Shown: positions 39,584-48,837, counted from the first letter of the stretch. The stretch: 64,000 nt of DNA from Anaeromyxobacter dehalogenans 2CP-C (GCF_000013385.1 NC_007760.1:4810001-4874000); one strand, 5' to 3'. Translations and numbers: made by a program. The notes: generated from the letters alone by a model not told the origin.

Positions 39584-40797
39584 GCTGCGGCCGCGAGCGC
39601 CTCCTCCAGCGCCGCCGCGTCCGGGCCGCTGCCCTGCGCCAGGTCCGGCGCGCCGCCGCCCTTGCCGCCCAGGCGCGCCGCCGCCTCGCGGACCCGCGCG
39701 CCCATGTCGAGGCGCACCGCGCCCGGGGCGCCCGGCCCGGCCTCGCGCGGCCGCGCGAACGCGAGGTGCGCGCGCCCGTCCTCCACCGCGCCCAGGAACG
39801 CCGCCCGGCCGCGCGCGGCCAGCCCCGAGGCCACCGCGCGCAGGTAACCGGCCGCGCCCGGCGCGGGCGGCGCCAGCACCGCGCGCACCGCGCCGGCGGG
39901 CTGCGCCGTCGCGAGCCGGTCCGCCTCGCCCTCGGCGAGCGCGGCGGCGAGCCGGTCGAGGTCCTTGCGGCGCTGCGCCGACTCGGCGGCGAGCCGCGCG
40001 GTCGCAGCCGGCACCTCCGCCGGCGCGCAGCGGAGCGAGGCGGCCGCGGCGGCGAGCCGCCCGCGGGCCTCGGCGAGCGCCCGCACCGCCCGCGCGCCGC
40101 ACACGAACTCGACGCGCGTGCCGCCGCCCCACCGCTGCGCCCCGAGCACCGCGATCGCGCCCACCGCGCCGGTGCGGCGCGGGTGCGTGCCGCCGCAGGG
40201 CGACGCGTCCACCACCTCGCCGCGGGCGGGGTCGCCCACCACCACGATCCGCGCCCCCTTCTCCGGCGCCTTCCGCAGCGGCAGCGCGGCCAGCTCGGCC
40301 GGCGCGAAGTCACGCGCGGTCACCGGCAGGTCGCGGAACACGAGGTCGTTCGCGCGCGCCTCGGCGGCGCGCAGCCGCTCCTCGCCCAGGCTGGCCGGCG
40401 CCGCGTCGAGGTCGATGGTGCAGGTCTCGGCGCCCAGGTGGAACGAGACGGTGTGCGCGCCGGCGGTGGCCTCGAACGCGGCCGAGAGCAGGTGCTGGCC
40501 GTGGTGCTGCTGGAGGTGGTCGCGGCGGCGGACCGCGTCCACCTCGCCCGGCACCGGCGCGCCGGCGTCCGGCGGCGCGCCCTCGAGCGCGTGCAGGACC
40601 TCGCCGTCCACCTCCTGCACGTCCACCACCGCGGCGCCGCCGAGCCGCCCGCGGTCCGCCGGCTGGCCGCCGCCCTCCGGGTAGAACGCGGTGCGATCGA
40701 GCACGACGGCGGGACGCCCGGCCAGCGTGCGCACGCCCACCACGCGCGCCTCGAAGGTGAGCCGGTCCGGATCGTCGAGGTAGAGCCGCTCGGTCAT
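39571..40797 (-). CDS. Alanyl-tRNA editing protein AlaX-like, with DHHA1 domain
   Basis: The 408 residues start MTERLYLDDPDRLTFEARVV. They carry the AlaX/AlaRS editing-site motifs HHGQHLLSAAF (about 99-109) and GGTHPRRTGAVG (about 205-216), with a Cys before it (SPCGGTH), the normal zinc ligands. The C-terminal 150 residues match the DHHA1 domain (FLGAVEDGRAHLAFARP, GGKGGGAPDLAQGSG). The enzyme hydrolyses Ser- or Gly-tRNA(Ala). The ATG at 40797 is favoured over 40863 because the family begins there. The tail overlaps smr. Confidence 0.88.
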   Translation of the reverse strand: MTERLYLDDPDRLTFEARVVGVRTLAGRPAVVLDRTAFYPEGGGQPADRGRLGGAAVVDVQEVDGEVLHALEGAPPDAGAPVPGEVDAVRRRDHLQQHHGQHLLSAAFEATAGAHTVSFHLGAETCTIDLDAAPASLGEERLRAAEARANDLVFRDLPVTARDFAPAELAALPLRKAPEKGARIVVVGDPARGEVVDASPCGGTHPRRTGAVGAIAVLGAQRWGGGTRVEFVCGARAVRALAEARGRLAAAAASLRCAPAEVPAATARLAAESAQRRKDLDRLAAALAEGEADRLATAQPAGAVRAVLAPPAPGAAGYLRAVASGLAARGRAAFLGAVEDGRAHLAFARPREAGPGAPGAVRLDMGARVREAAARLGGKGGGAPDLAQGSGPDAAALEEALAAAAHGA

Positions 40798-40907
40798 GGT
40801 CGCTCCCGGTGCCCCGCCGGCGCGCCGGCCGCGGGGGCGGGCGAGCATATCCCCGCCGCCCACCGGGCGGCGTGCCCTCCCACTCGGCGCGCCCCATCGT
40901 GAAGGGC

Positions 40908-41312
40908 ATGAAGCTCGTCATCCACTCCCATCACCTCACCCTCCCGCCCGACCTGGGCGCGTTCCTCCGCAAGCACGTGACCCGTCCGCTCGCCCGGCTC
41001 CAGGACGACTCCGCGTCGGAGCTGTCGGTCCACCTCGGCGACGCGCGGCGGAAGAAGGGCGGCGTGGACCAGGAGTGCCGGCTCTCCTTCCGGATGCCCG
41101 GCGCGCGGACGCTGCACGTCGAGAGCGTGCAGGACGACCTGCACACCGCCCTGCTCGACGCCGCCGAGCGGCTGAAGCGGCTGGTGAAGCGCGAGCTGGA
41201 GAAGATGCGCTCGCGGAGCGGCCACCCGATGCACCGGCCGCTGGGCCGCAGCTACCGCCTGCGCGCGAGCCGCCGCGGCGTCACGCCGGACGGGGAGCCG
41301 GCGGGGTTGTAG
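40908..41312 (+). CDS. Ribosome hibernation factor-like (HPF/RaiA) protein
   Basis: The 134 residues contain the HPF fold: MKLVIHSHHLTLPPDLGAFL at the start, then VHLGDARRKKGGVDQECRLSFRMP, and helices with VQDDLHTALLDAAERLKRLVKREL. The HPF group normally binds the 30S decoding centre in starved cells. The basic tail (RSYRLRASRRGVTPD) is unusual and short compared with long HPF. The start follows the ATG at 40908; earlier codons are low-complexity. Confidence 0.8.
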   Translation: MKLVIHSHHLTLPPDLGAFLRKHVTRPLARLQDDSASELSVHLGDARRKKGGVDQECRLSFRMPGARTLHVESVQDDLHTALLDAAERLKRLVKRELEKMRSRSGHPMHRPLGRSYRLRASRRGVTPDGEPAGL

Positions 41313-41325
41313 TCCGAAGGCCGCT

Positions 41326-41561
41326 CCCTCGACTCCGCTCCCTCGACTCCGCGCGGCCTGGCGGCCGCGCTACGCTCGGGATGAGCGCGTTCCGCTCACC
41401 CTGAGCGTAGGACGGACCGGAGGTCCGTCCGGAGTCGAAGGGTCACCCTGAGCGTCCCTCGACTCCGCGCGGCCTCGCGGCCGCGCTACGCTCGGGATGA
41501 GCGCGACTCTCCGCTCACCCTGAGCGTAGGACGGACCGGAGGTCCGTCCGGAGTCGAAGGG
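41326..41561. repeat. Convergent-gap palindromic repeat cluster D
   Basis: Four full units alternate in type and direction. 41340-41383 is subfamily 2, inverted, with core GCGCGGCC/GGCCGCGC and loop TGGC. 41397-41442 is subfamily 1, with core GGACGGACC/GGTCCGTCC and loop GGA. 41456-41499 is subfamily 2, inverted, the same core with loop TCGC. 41516-41561 is identical to the second unit. Half units stand at 41326 and 41444. The last unit ends one base before the stop codon of the hybrid kinase gene. Confidence 0.92.
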
Positions 41562-43478
41562 TCACGCCGCCACGCGCGGCGGCCCGAGCAGCCGGCGCAG
41601 GTGCGCGAGCAGCGCCTCGCTGGTGAACGGCTTCTGGATGAGCTCCACGTCGCCGTCCACCAGCCGGTCCTGCACCAGCACGTCGTCGGTGTGGCCGGTC
41701 ATGAACAGCACCTTCATCCCGGGCTGCCCCGGCGAGAGCGCCTCGGCCAGCTCCGCGCCGGTCATGCGCGGCATGACGAGGTCGGTGAGCAGCACGTCCA
41801 CGCGGCCGCCGCGGGCGCGCGCCGCCTCCAGCGCCTCGGCGCCGTTCCGGCCGGAGACGACCTGGTAGCCGCTGCCGGAGAGCACGCGCCCGAGCAGCGT
41901 CCGGAGCGCGTCCTCGTCCTCGGCGAGCACCACCGTCTCGCCCAGCCCGCGCGGCGCCGCGGCCGGCACCGAGACCGCCACCCGCGCCGCCGCCTCGTCG
42001 GCGGCCGGCAGGTACACGGTGAACGACGTGCCCGCGCCCGGGCGCGACTCCACCCGGATGGCGCCGCCGGCCTGCCGCACGATGCCGTAGACGGTGGCGA
42101 GCCCGAGCCCGGTGCCGGTCTCCTTGGTGGTGAAGAACGGCTCGAAGATGCGCGCGCGCACGTCCTCGGTCATGCCGACGCCGGAGTCGCGCACCGTGAG
42201 CGTCACGTAGCGCCCGGCCGGCAGCGAGAGCTCGCGCAGCGCCTGCGGGACCTCGACGTTCGCGGTGGCGATGTGGAGCGGCCCGCCGTCCGGCATCGCG
42301 TCGCGCGCGTTCACCGCCAGGTTGAGCAGCACCTGCGCCAGCTGGTCGGCGTCGGCGAGCACCGGCCACGGGTGCTCCTGCAGCGCGGTGGTGACCTCGA
42401 TCCGCTCTCCGATGGCGCGGCCGAGGAGCTTGCCCAGGTCCTGCACCACCTTGTTGAGCGACAGCACCTCCGGCCGGAGCAGCTTCTTGCGCGAGAGCGT
42501 GAGGAGCTGCCGGGTGACGCCCACCGCGCGGTGCGCCGCCTCGATGATCCCGTCGGCGCACTCGCGCAGGCGCGGGTCGGTGGCGGGGAGGTCGCGGACC
42601 AGCAGCTCGGAGTAGCCGAGCACCACCGCGAGCACGTTGGAGAAGTCGTGGGCGACGCCGCCGGCGAGCCGGCCCACCGCCTCCATCTTCTGCGCCTGGC
42701 GCAGGTTCTGCTCGAGCTCGCGGCGCTCCGCCTCGGCCCGCTCGCGCTCCGACATGTCGCGCACCGACACCACCCGCAGCCCGCGGTCGTGCAGGCGCAG
42801 CGCGTCCACCGTCACCTCCACCGGGAAGGCGGTCCCGTCGGCGCGCCGGTGCCGCCCCGGGGCGGCGTGGATCCCGGCGGCCGGGCCGCCCTCGCCCCCT
42901 TCCTCCTCGAGCAGGTCGGCGTAGCGCAGGTCGCGGAGCGCGTCGCGGTCGCGGCCGTAGAGCCGCTCGGCGGCCGGGTTCGCGTCCTCCAGCCGGCCCG
43001 ACTCCGCGTCCACCAGCAGGATGGCGTCGGAGGAGGTCTCGAACACGCCGCGGTGCAGCGCCTCGCTCTCCACCAGCCGCGCCACCAGCTCGCGCTGCGA
43101 GCGCTTCATCCGCACCTTCTCGACCGCGTTCTCCACCTTGAGGTTGAGCGCGTCGTAGTCGGAGACCGGCTTCGTCACGTAGTCGAACGCGCCGATCTGC
43201 ACCGCCTGGATGGCGGAGTCGAGGGAGGCGTAGCCGGTGACGAGGATGACCTCGACGTCGGGCTTGGCCGCCTTGAGCTGCCGGGCGACGTCGAGGCCCG
43301 AGCCGTCGCCCAGGTTCTTGTCCACCAGCGCCACGTCGATGTCGCCGGGCTCCGCCGCGCGGGCCAGCGCCTCGCGCGCCGAGCCGGCCAGGAGCAGGGT
43401 GCGCCCCTCGCCCTCGAGGAACCGCCGGAACACGTCGAGGATCACGGGCTCGTCGTCGACGATGAGGATCGTCGCCAT
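41562..43478 (-). CDS. Hybrid kinase: REC-PAS-HisKA-HATPase-REC
   Basis: The 638 residues start MATILIVDDEPVILDVF. The first receiver has Asp in VALVDKNLGDGSG and Lys in YVTKPVSD. Then come PAS (about 150-255), HisKA with VAHDFSNVLAVVLGYSELL (His about 290), and HATPase (N box NLAVNARDAM, G1 DSGVGM, G2 GTGLGLATVYG). A second receiver has LLTDLVMPRMTG and a Lys in IQKPF. It is a cytosolic phosphorelay hub. Its first 37 bases overlap the previous gene. It is the last gene of the five-gene operon and is followed by repeat cluster D. No DNA-binding output is present. Confidence 0.9.
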   Translation of the reverse strand: MATILIVDDEPVILDVFRRFLEGEGRTLLLAGSAREALARAAEPGDIDVALVDKNLGDGSGLDVARQLKAAKPDVEVILVTGYASLDSAIQAVQIGAFDYVTKPVSDYDALNLKVENAVEKVRMKRSQRELVARLVESEALHRGVFETSSDAILLVDAESGRLEDANPAAERLYGRDRDALRDLRYADLLEEEGGEGGPAAGIHAAPGRHRRADGTAFPVEVTVDALRLHDRGLRVVSVRDMSERERAEAERRELEQNLRQAQKMEAVGRLAGGVAHDFSNVLAVVLGYSELLVRDLPATDPRLRECADGIIEAAHRAVGVTRQLLTLSRKKLLRPEVLSLNKVVQDLGKLLGRAIGERIEVTTALQEHPWPVLADADQLAQVLLNLAVNARDAMPDGGPLHIATANVEVPQALRELSLPAGRYVTLTVRDSGVGMTEDVRARIFEPFFTTKETGTGLGLATVYGIVRQAGGAIRVESRPGAGTSFTVYLPAADEAAARVAVSVPAAAPRGLGETVVLAEDEDALRTLLGRVLSGSGYQVVSGRNGAEALEAARARGGRVDVLLTDLVMPRMTGAELAEALSPGQPGMKVLFMTGHTDDVLVQDRLVDGDVELIQKPFTSEALLAHLRRLLGPPRVAA

Positions 43479-45436
43479 GTCGCCTCCGGGAGATCGAAGC
43501 GGACCCCGGCCGAGAGGCCCGCCGCCGCGAGCGCGCCGAGCGGCGAGCGCCCGGCGGCCAGCAGCGACGCCTCCAAGAATGGGGTCGCGAAGCGGAACGG
43601 CCAGCCCACGCCCAGGGTGGCGCGGAGCGCGGGGGCGGTGCCGGAGTCGGCGGGGGCACCGTCGGGATCGACGCGGGCGAGCAGCGCGCCCGCGGCCAGG
43701 CTCCCCCACAGCTCCGGCCCGCGGCGCAGCTCGCGCCGCACCGTGGCGCCGCCGAGGAGCGTCAGCCCCCGCGCCGGCGCGTCCGCCCGCACCATCACCG
43801 CCTCGCCCCGGCTGCCGGGGACGGCGAGGTCGCGGTGATCGCCGAAGCCGAGCGCGCCGGCCTCCAGGCGCCAGGCGAGGACGTACGTGGGGGGCAACAC
43901 GCCCCGGACCGGCAGCTCCGTCGCGAGCCCCGCGCTCGCGGCAGTGAAGCGCCCGCGCAGGTCCCACAGGACGCCCGCGGTGGGGTGGATCGCCGGCCCG
44001 TGGGGCGGGACCAGCAGGAGCTCGGCGGTGGCCCGCGCCTGGCCCACCTGGGCGAGCACGGTCTCGCCGGTCCGGGCCGGGACGGCCGGCGCGCGGTAGC
44101 GCACCCGCCAGCTTCCCGCGCCGTCCGGCTCCACGCCCAGGATCGACCCGCGCCGCGCCGAGACGGCCGGCACCGCGCGCACCGGGTTGTCGAAGCGATC
44201 GAGCACCGTCACCCGGAGCGCCGCGTCGTGGCCGCCGTCGGCGAGCAGCACCGCGTCCTGAGGCGAGAAGCGCGCCTGCGCGGGCGGGCCGGGCTGGAGC
44301 GGCAGCGCGCGCGAGCCCGTGATCCCGGCGGCCGGCGCGCGGGCGGTGATGACCACCTCGCCGCGGCCGCCGAAGCCGGGGCGGACCCGCAGCCGCGCCG
44401 CGACCGCGCCCACGCCGGCCGGCGCCGGGGCGGAGAGCGTGCCGCCCTGGGCCGCCAGCTCCACCGGCGCGTCCACCGCGTTGCCGGCGGCGTCGAGCAC
44501 GCGGGCGGTGACGCCCACCTCCTCGACCGAGCCGGCCACCACCGCCTCGCGGTCGAACGCCACCGCCACCGTGGCCGGCGGCCCGGCGATCGCGTCGAGC
44601 CGGATCACCGCGCGCGACGCGGGCGAGCCGGGGAGGCGCACCACCAGCCGGTCCTCGCCCACCGCGCCCGGCGGCAGGGTCCAGATCGCCTCGAACGCGC
44701 CGGGCTCGCGCGCCACCGCGCTCACGCTGCCGCGCGAGGCCTCGAACGCCGGCACGTCGCCGCGGCGCGCCGCCCCGTGCGGCGCGACCACGTACGCGAG
44801 CACGCGCACGTGCTCCGCCTGGTCGGCGTGCACCGCGACGTGGTCCGCCACCGCGTGCACGAGCGAGGTCTCCGGGACGTGCAGGTCCACCGGGCGGAAG
44901 CCGTGGTGCGCCTCGCGGACGCCGGGCGGGACCACCACCGGGATGACCGCCAGCCCGTCCGGCCCGGCGCGCCGCGGCCCGAACGTCCGGTCGCCGATGC
45001 GCAGCACGATCTCCTCGCCGGGCTTCGAGCGCACCCGCGCGTCGCCCTGCCCGGAGAGCGGCAGCGCCACCCACCCGTCCACCGGCCCGCGCGCGGTCCG
45101 GCCGGTGGCCGCCACGATGGCGACCTGCGGGTAGCGCTCGGCGGGCGGGCGGTAGCGCGCCGCGAAGCCGCCGCCGGCGAGGCGCCGGAGCCCCTCCACC
45201 CGGCCGGCGTTGGTGGACAGGGAGAGCTCCTCCACCTCGGCGGGCGCGTGGATGCGCAGCTCGGCCGCGCCGTCCCGCCCGAGCAGCAGGCGCGGCGGAT
45301 CGGCCACGATGCGCAGCGCGCCCCCGGAGCCGGGCGCCGGCTCGTCGAGCGCGGGGGCGCCGGCCGGCGCGAGCGCCGCCAGCACCGCCATGGCCGCGAG
45401 GGCGCGGGTGGGGCTAGGGCGGCGGCGGCGGTGCAT
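43442..45436 (-). CDS. Secreted Ig-like repeat protein with putative C-terminal beta-barrel
   Basis: The 664 residues have a signal peptide (ALAAMAVLAALAPAGAPA). Several Ig-like or invasin-like beta domains follow (PATVAVAFDREAVVAGS, ELAAQGGTLSAPAPAG, VSARRGSILGVEPDGAG). From about residue 490 on come alternating strands (LRGRFTAASAGLATELPVRG, ELWGSLAAGALLARVD, GLSAGVRFDLPE) that suggest an outer-membrane barrel or beta-rich membrane-facing end. The true end may be near RFDLPE, but the frame runs 14 residues further, overlapping the hybrid kinase start. Its location among kinase genes suggests a surface sensor partner. No named family is recognised. Confidence 0.72.
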   Translation of the reverse strand: MHRRRRPSPTRALAAMAVLAALAPAGAPALDEPAPGSGGALRIVADPPRLLLGRDGAAELRIHAPAEVEELSLSTNAGRVEGLRRLAGGGFAARYRPPAERYPQVAIVAATGRTARGPVDGWVALPLSGQGDARVRSKPGEEIVLRIGDRTFGPRRAGPDGLAVIPVVVPPGVREAHHGFRPVDLHVPETSLVHAVADHVAVHADQAEHVRVLAYVVAPHGAARRGDVPAFEASRGSVSAVAREPGAFEAIWTLPPGAVGEDRLVVRLPGSPASRAVIRLDAIAGPPATVAVAFDREAVVAGSVEEVGVTARVLDAAGNAVDAPVELAAQGGTLSAPAPAGVGAVAARLRVRPGFGGRGEVVITARAPAAGITGSRALPLQPGPPAQARFSPQDAVLLADGGHDAALRVTVLDRFDNPVRAVPAVSARRGSILGVEPDGAGSWRVRYRAPAVPARTGETVLAQVGQARATAELLLVPPHGPAIHPTAGVLWDLRGRFTAASAGLATELPVRGVLPPTYVLAWRLEAGALGFGDHRDLAVPGSRGEAVMVRADAPARGLTLLGGATVRRELRRGPELWGSLAAGALLARVDPDGAPADSGTAPALRATLGVGWPFRFATPFLEASLLAAGRSPLGALAAAGLSAGVRFDLPEATWRRSSSSTTSP

Positions 45437-46013
45437 TCCAGTCCATCTCGAGCGACTCGATCGTGGCCGGCCCGGCCGCGGCGGGCGGGCAGCGGCCGGC
45501 GGGCGCGGGCCCGGCGCCGGGACGGCACTCCGGCGCGGGGGCGGGCTCGGGCCGCTCCTGGGCGCGGCGCGCGGCGGCGCGCGCGAGGACGCCCGGCGCC
45601 ACCTCGGCGGACGGGCGCGCCTTGGCCCGGAACGCCTCGGCGGTCGCGGCCGGGGGCGCGGCCGCCGGCGCGGCGGCGGCCCCCGAGGCCGGGGCGGCGG
45701 ACGGCGCGGAGGCCGCCGCGGGAGCAGCGGCCGGCGCGGGCGCGGCGGCGGACGCCGGGGTGGCGGCGCGGGCGGCCGGGGCCGGGGCCGGCCGCGGGGG
45801 GCGGCGCGCGGCGGCGGCCGGCGCGGGCGAAGGGGCCGGCGTCGAGGGCGCCGCGACCGTGAGGACCGCCGGGCTCGCCGGCGTCGCCGCGAGCTCGGCC
45901 TCGACCGGCGGCGCCGCCGCGTGCCGGCGCGCGGACAGGAACGCGCCCGCGATGGCCGCGGCCATCCCGGCGGCGAGCGCCAGCCAGGCGGCCAGGCGCG
46001 CCGCGCGGATCAC
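45414..46013 (-). CDS. Membrane-anchored Ala/Pro-rich protein (199 aa)
   Basis: The GTG at 46013 overlaps the kinase stop (GTGA). One N-terminal hydrophobic helix (LAAWLALAAGMAAAIAGAFL) anchors a low-complexity periplasmic tail made of Ala, Pro and some charged residues (APAPAAAPAA-type runs), ending NAPPPPP. Such tails in envelope operons often span the cell wall, for example like TonB or PilP linkers, but no domain is present. It overlaps the next gene's start by 23 bases, which supports real coupling. It may also be partly a GC-rich artefact. Confidence 0.55.
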   Translation of the reverse strand: MIRAARLAAWLALAAGMAAAIAGAFLSARRHAAAPPVEAELAATPASPAVLTVAAPSTPAPSPAPAAAARRPPRPAPAPAARAATPASAAAPAPAAAPAAASAPSAAPASGAAAAPAAAPPAATAEAFRAKARPSAEVAPGVLARAAARRAQERPEPAPAPECRPGAGPAPAGRCPPAAAGPATIESLEMDWNAPPPPP

Positions 46014-46747
46014 GGCCTCGCCTCCGCCGGCGCGGCCGGGATGGAGATGCAGAACTCGGTCACCGCCCAGGGGAGCCGGGCCGGGTCGTCGGCGTCCACC
46101 AGCGTCACCGCGCCGCCGAAGCGGCTCATGAGCCGGCGCGAGATGTGGAGCCCGAGGCCGGTGCCGTGCCCCGGCGGCTTGGTGGTGAAGCGCGGCTCGA
46201 AGACGTGCGCGCGGATCTCGGCCGGGATGCCCGTGCCCGCGTCCGACACGCGCACCTCGATCCCGTCGCCGGCCGCCTCGAGCACCCGCACCTCCACCCG
46301 CCCCGGGGGGACACCATGCACCGCGTCGAGCGCGTTGGCGATGAGGTTCGTCGCCGCGTGCACCAGCGCGCCGGGCGCCCCGAAGCCGTCGGGCAGGCGC
46401 GCCGCGGGGGTGAACGCGAAGCGCGATCCGAGCGGGCGCACGCGGAGCGCGAGCAGGTCCACCGCCCGCGCGACCACCGGCGCCACCGCGAAGCGCACCG
46501 GCTCGGCGTCGCCGGCGCGGAACAGCTCGTCGTAGCCGTTCACCACCTCGCCCATGCGCGCGAGCTGGCCGCGCAGGATCCGCCACGCCTCCTGCTGCGC
46601 CAGCGCCGGGCCGGCGGCGCGCTCGAGCAGCGTGGCCGCCGCGTCCGCGCCCATGAGCGGCTGCCGCAGCTCGTGCAGCAGCGCGGGCGCGAGCAGCTCG
46701 GCGTCGAGCAGCGCCAGTCCGGGCGGATCCTCGTGCTTCCTCTTCAT
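46010..46747 (-). CDS. Histidine kinase without sensor domain
   Basis: The 245 residues begin MKRKHEDPPGLALLDAE and go straight into HisKA-like ALLHELRQPLMGADAAAT (His about 26). HATPase motifs follow: N box NLIANALDAVHG, G1 SDAGTGIP, F box RFTTKPPGHGTGLGLHIS. No transmembrane helix or PAS is visible, so it should depend on the neighbouring membrane kinase or another protein for input. It is 10 bases after the membrane kinase and GTGA-coupled to the Ala/Pro-rich protein. Confidence 0.87.
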   Translation of the reverse strand: MKRKHEDPPGLALLDAELLAPALLHELRQPLMGADAAATLLERAAGPALAQQEAWRILRGQLARMGEVVNGYDELFRAGDAEPVRFAVAPVVARAVDLLALRVRPLGSRFAFTPAARLPDGFGAPGALVHAATNLIANALDAVHGVPPGRVEVRVLEAAGDGIEVRVSDAGTGIPAEIRAHVFEPRFTTKPPGHGTGLGLHISRRLMSRFGGAVTLVDADDPARLPWAVTEFCISIPAAPAEARP

Positions 46748-46757
46748 GCGCGCTCCG

Positions 46758-48599
46758 TCAGGCGAGGTGCGCGGCCGTGGCCGCCGGGAGCAGCACCGTG
46801 ATGGCCGCCCCCGCCCCCTCCTCGCTCTCCACCACGATCCGCCCGTGGTGGGCCTCCACGATGCTGTGCGACACCGACAGGCCCAGGCCGACGCGGCCCG
46901 GGTGCTCCTTGGTGGTGAAGAACGGGTCGAAGATCCGCTCCCGGATGGTGACCGGGATGCCCTTGCCGGTGTCGGCGATGCGGAGCCGCAGCGCCTCGCC
47001 GTCCACCGTGCCGAGCGAGACCTCCAGCGAGCCGCCGCGCGGCATGGCGTTGATGGCGTTCTCCACCAGGTGCGCCACCACCTGCTGGATCTGCACCGGG
47101 TCGCCCTGCGCGTCGGGGAGCCGCTCGTCGAAGCGGGTGGTGAGCTCGATGCCGGCGGCGCGGAGGCGGTCCTCGTAGAGCGCGAGCGCGGCGCGGACCG
47201 GGCCCACCAGCGAGAAGCGCCGGCCCTGCATGGACCGCTCCTGGTCGGCGAAGCTGCGCAGGTCCTCCACCACCCGCGCGACGCGCGCGGTCTGCTCCTG
47301 GGCCCGCCCGATCATCTCCGCATGCGCGCTGCCCGCCGGCAGCTCGCGCTTCAGGATGGCGAGGTAGCCCACGATCGCGGTCATGGGGTTGTTGAGTTCG
47401 TGCGCGAGGCCCGCCCCCAGGGATCCGAGCGCGGCCAGGCGGCGGGTGCGCAGGATCTGGTCCTGCGCGGTCTTCAGCTCGGCGGTGCGCTCCTCGACGC
47501 GCGACTGCAGCTCGCGGTTCCAGCCGCGGATCTCCTCGTCGCGCCGGCGCAGCTCCCCGGTCATGCGGGCGAAGGCGCGCCCCAGCTCGGCGATCTCGTC
47601 GCGGCCCTTCTCCGACACCGGGGCCGAGTAGTCGCCGGCCGCGATCGCGGCGGCGGCGCGCGAGAGCCGCTGCACCGGCCGCGTCACCATCCGCGCCAGG
47701 AACGCGCCGACGAGCAGCGCCAGCACGAGCGCCACCCCGGACCAGCCCACCGTGTAGAAGCGCAGCCGCTCCGCCGCGCTGAACGCGACCGCCATGGGCT
47801 GGGCCACCACCGCGCCCCAGCCCAGCGAGCCGAGCGGCGCGAACGCGGACAGCCAGCGCTCGCCGTCCTGCCGCCGCACCAGCCGCGACCAGGCGAGGCC
47901 CTTCCCGAAGCCGACCTCGGAGAGCCGGCGCTCCTCGGTGGTGAGCGGCCCGGCCTGCACCCCGGCGATGAGCTCGCCGTGGCCGTCCACCAGGTACGCG
48001 AGCCCGCCGGCGCCGGACAGCTCGGCGATGCGGTGCTCCACGTCGCGGAGCAGGATCTCCGCCGCGAGCGTGCGGTCCTTGCCGATGCGGAGCGCCACCG
48101 CGATGCGGGCCGGGCCGCGCTCGCCGCGGTACGGGGCCGAGATCGTGGTCGCGCCGGCCTTGGCGGGCGCGCGCGGGATCTGCCGGGCGAAGCGGTCGAG
48201 GTCGCGGTCGTCCACCGGCTCGCGGCCGGCCAGCGCCGGGTCGCGCTCCGGCCGCCGCTCGAACACCGGCCCGGCCACCGGCGTGTTCGCGTCGTCCACC
48301 AGCACCAGGATCGAGACGAACGGGAGCTGCCGGTACGGGATGTCGAGCACGGCCGACAGCTCGCCGCGCGAGAACTCGTCGAACGGCATGGCCGAGACCG
48401 CGAGGCGCAGGCTCTCCACCGAGTTCCCGACGAACCGCTCGGTGAACAGCGCCAGGTCCTCGGCCGCCTGGACCTGCATCCGGCCGACGGTGCGCTGCAG
48501 CTCGTCGCGGCTCACCGTGTACGAGACGAGCCCGAGCAGCGCGACCGGGAGGACCCCGACCGCCAGGAGCACGAGCCCGATCTTCGCGCCGAACCGCAT
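46758..48599 (-). CDS. Membrane histidine kinase with periplasmic dCACHE-like sensor and HAMP
   Basis: The 613 residues have TM1 (IGLVLLAVGVLPVALLGLVS, about 6-25) and a large periplasmic region with a Cache-like pattern (about 35-285, FVSILVLVDDANTPVAGPV and LDGHGELIAG-like text). TM2 is VALVLALLVGAFLARMV (about 295-311). HAMP with coiled coil follows, then HisKA (LGAGLAHELNNPMTAIVGYL, His about 386) and HATPase (N box HLVENAINAMP, G2 GRVGLGLSVSHSIVEAH). It starts the operon. It has no receiver of its own; the hybrid kinase five genes on could receive the phosphoryl group. The ATG at 48599 (MRFGAKIGL) is chosen because TM1 begins there. Confidence 0.9.
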   Translation of the reverse strand: MRFGAKIGLVLLAVGVLPVALLGLVSYTVSRDELQRTVGRMQVQAAEDLALFTERFVGNSVESLRLAVSAMPFDEFSRGELSAVLDIPYRQLPFVSILVLVDDANTPVAGPVFERRPERDPALAGREPVDDRDLDRFARQIPRAPAKAGATTISAPYRGERGPARIAVALRIGKDRTLAAEILLRDVEHRIAELSGAGGLAYLVDGHGELIAGVQAGPLTTEERRLSEVGFGKGLAWSRLVRRQDGERWLSAFAPLGSLGWGAVVAQPMAVAFSAAERLRFYTVGWSGVALVLALLVGAFLARMVTRPVQRLSRAAAAIAAGDYSAPVSEKGRDEIAELGRAFARMTGELRRRDEEIRGWNRELQSRVEERTAELKTAQDQILRTRRLAALGSLGAGLAHELNNPMTAIVGYLAILKRELPAGSAHAEMIGRAQEQTARVARVVEDLRSFADQERSMQGRRFSLVGPVRAALALYEDRLRAAGIELTTRFDERLPDAQGDPVQIQQVVAHLVENAINAMPRGGSLEVSLGTVDGEALRLRIADTGKGIPVTIRERIFDPFFTTKEHPGRVGLGLSVSHSIVEAHHGRIVVESEEGAGAAITVLLPAATAAHLA

Positions 48600-48691
48600 G
48601 CGGTGCCCGGGTCCTTCCCGTGGGTGCCGTTGACGTTCCAGCCCGCGGGAGGCCGGTTGCCCGGCCGTCCCTCGCAGGAGGGGGAATATGG

Positions 48692-48751
48692 CCGCCACCA
48701 GGGAAGGTGGGCAAGCCTCGCAGGTGGCGGAATGTCCCACAAACCCGGGAC
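48692..48751. other. Possible structured RNA segment in the kinase / DUF47 gap
   Basis: CCGCCACC (48692-48699) pairs with GGTGGCGG (48723-48730) and a second hairpin GTCCC / GGGAC (48734-48751) follows. The strand is uncertain. It lies before the promoter of the DUF47 gene, so it would be a leader of the kinase message or a separate RNA. No known riboswitch consensus fits. Confidence 0.3.
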
Positions 48752-48837
48752 GGAGCGAAGGAAAGTCGGTCCGCGGCGGGCGCCTGACCCCCAGATGGAC
48801 CCGCTCTGACAGTGGAATCCGGCGCGTTCAGAGTCGT

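Noticed and set aside
41562-45074. A 1170-codon frame joining the hybrid kinase to the gene upstream
   Set aside because: The N-terminal half is a shifted reading of the Ig-like protein gene. The receiver domain begins cleanly at MATILIVDD (43478).
48692-48751. Cobalamin or c-di-GMP riboswitch
   Set aside because: Short pieces resemble parts of these motifs (GGGAAGGTGGGCAAG), but the required conserved boxes are missing and the segment lies upstream of the visible promoter.
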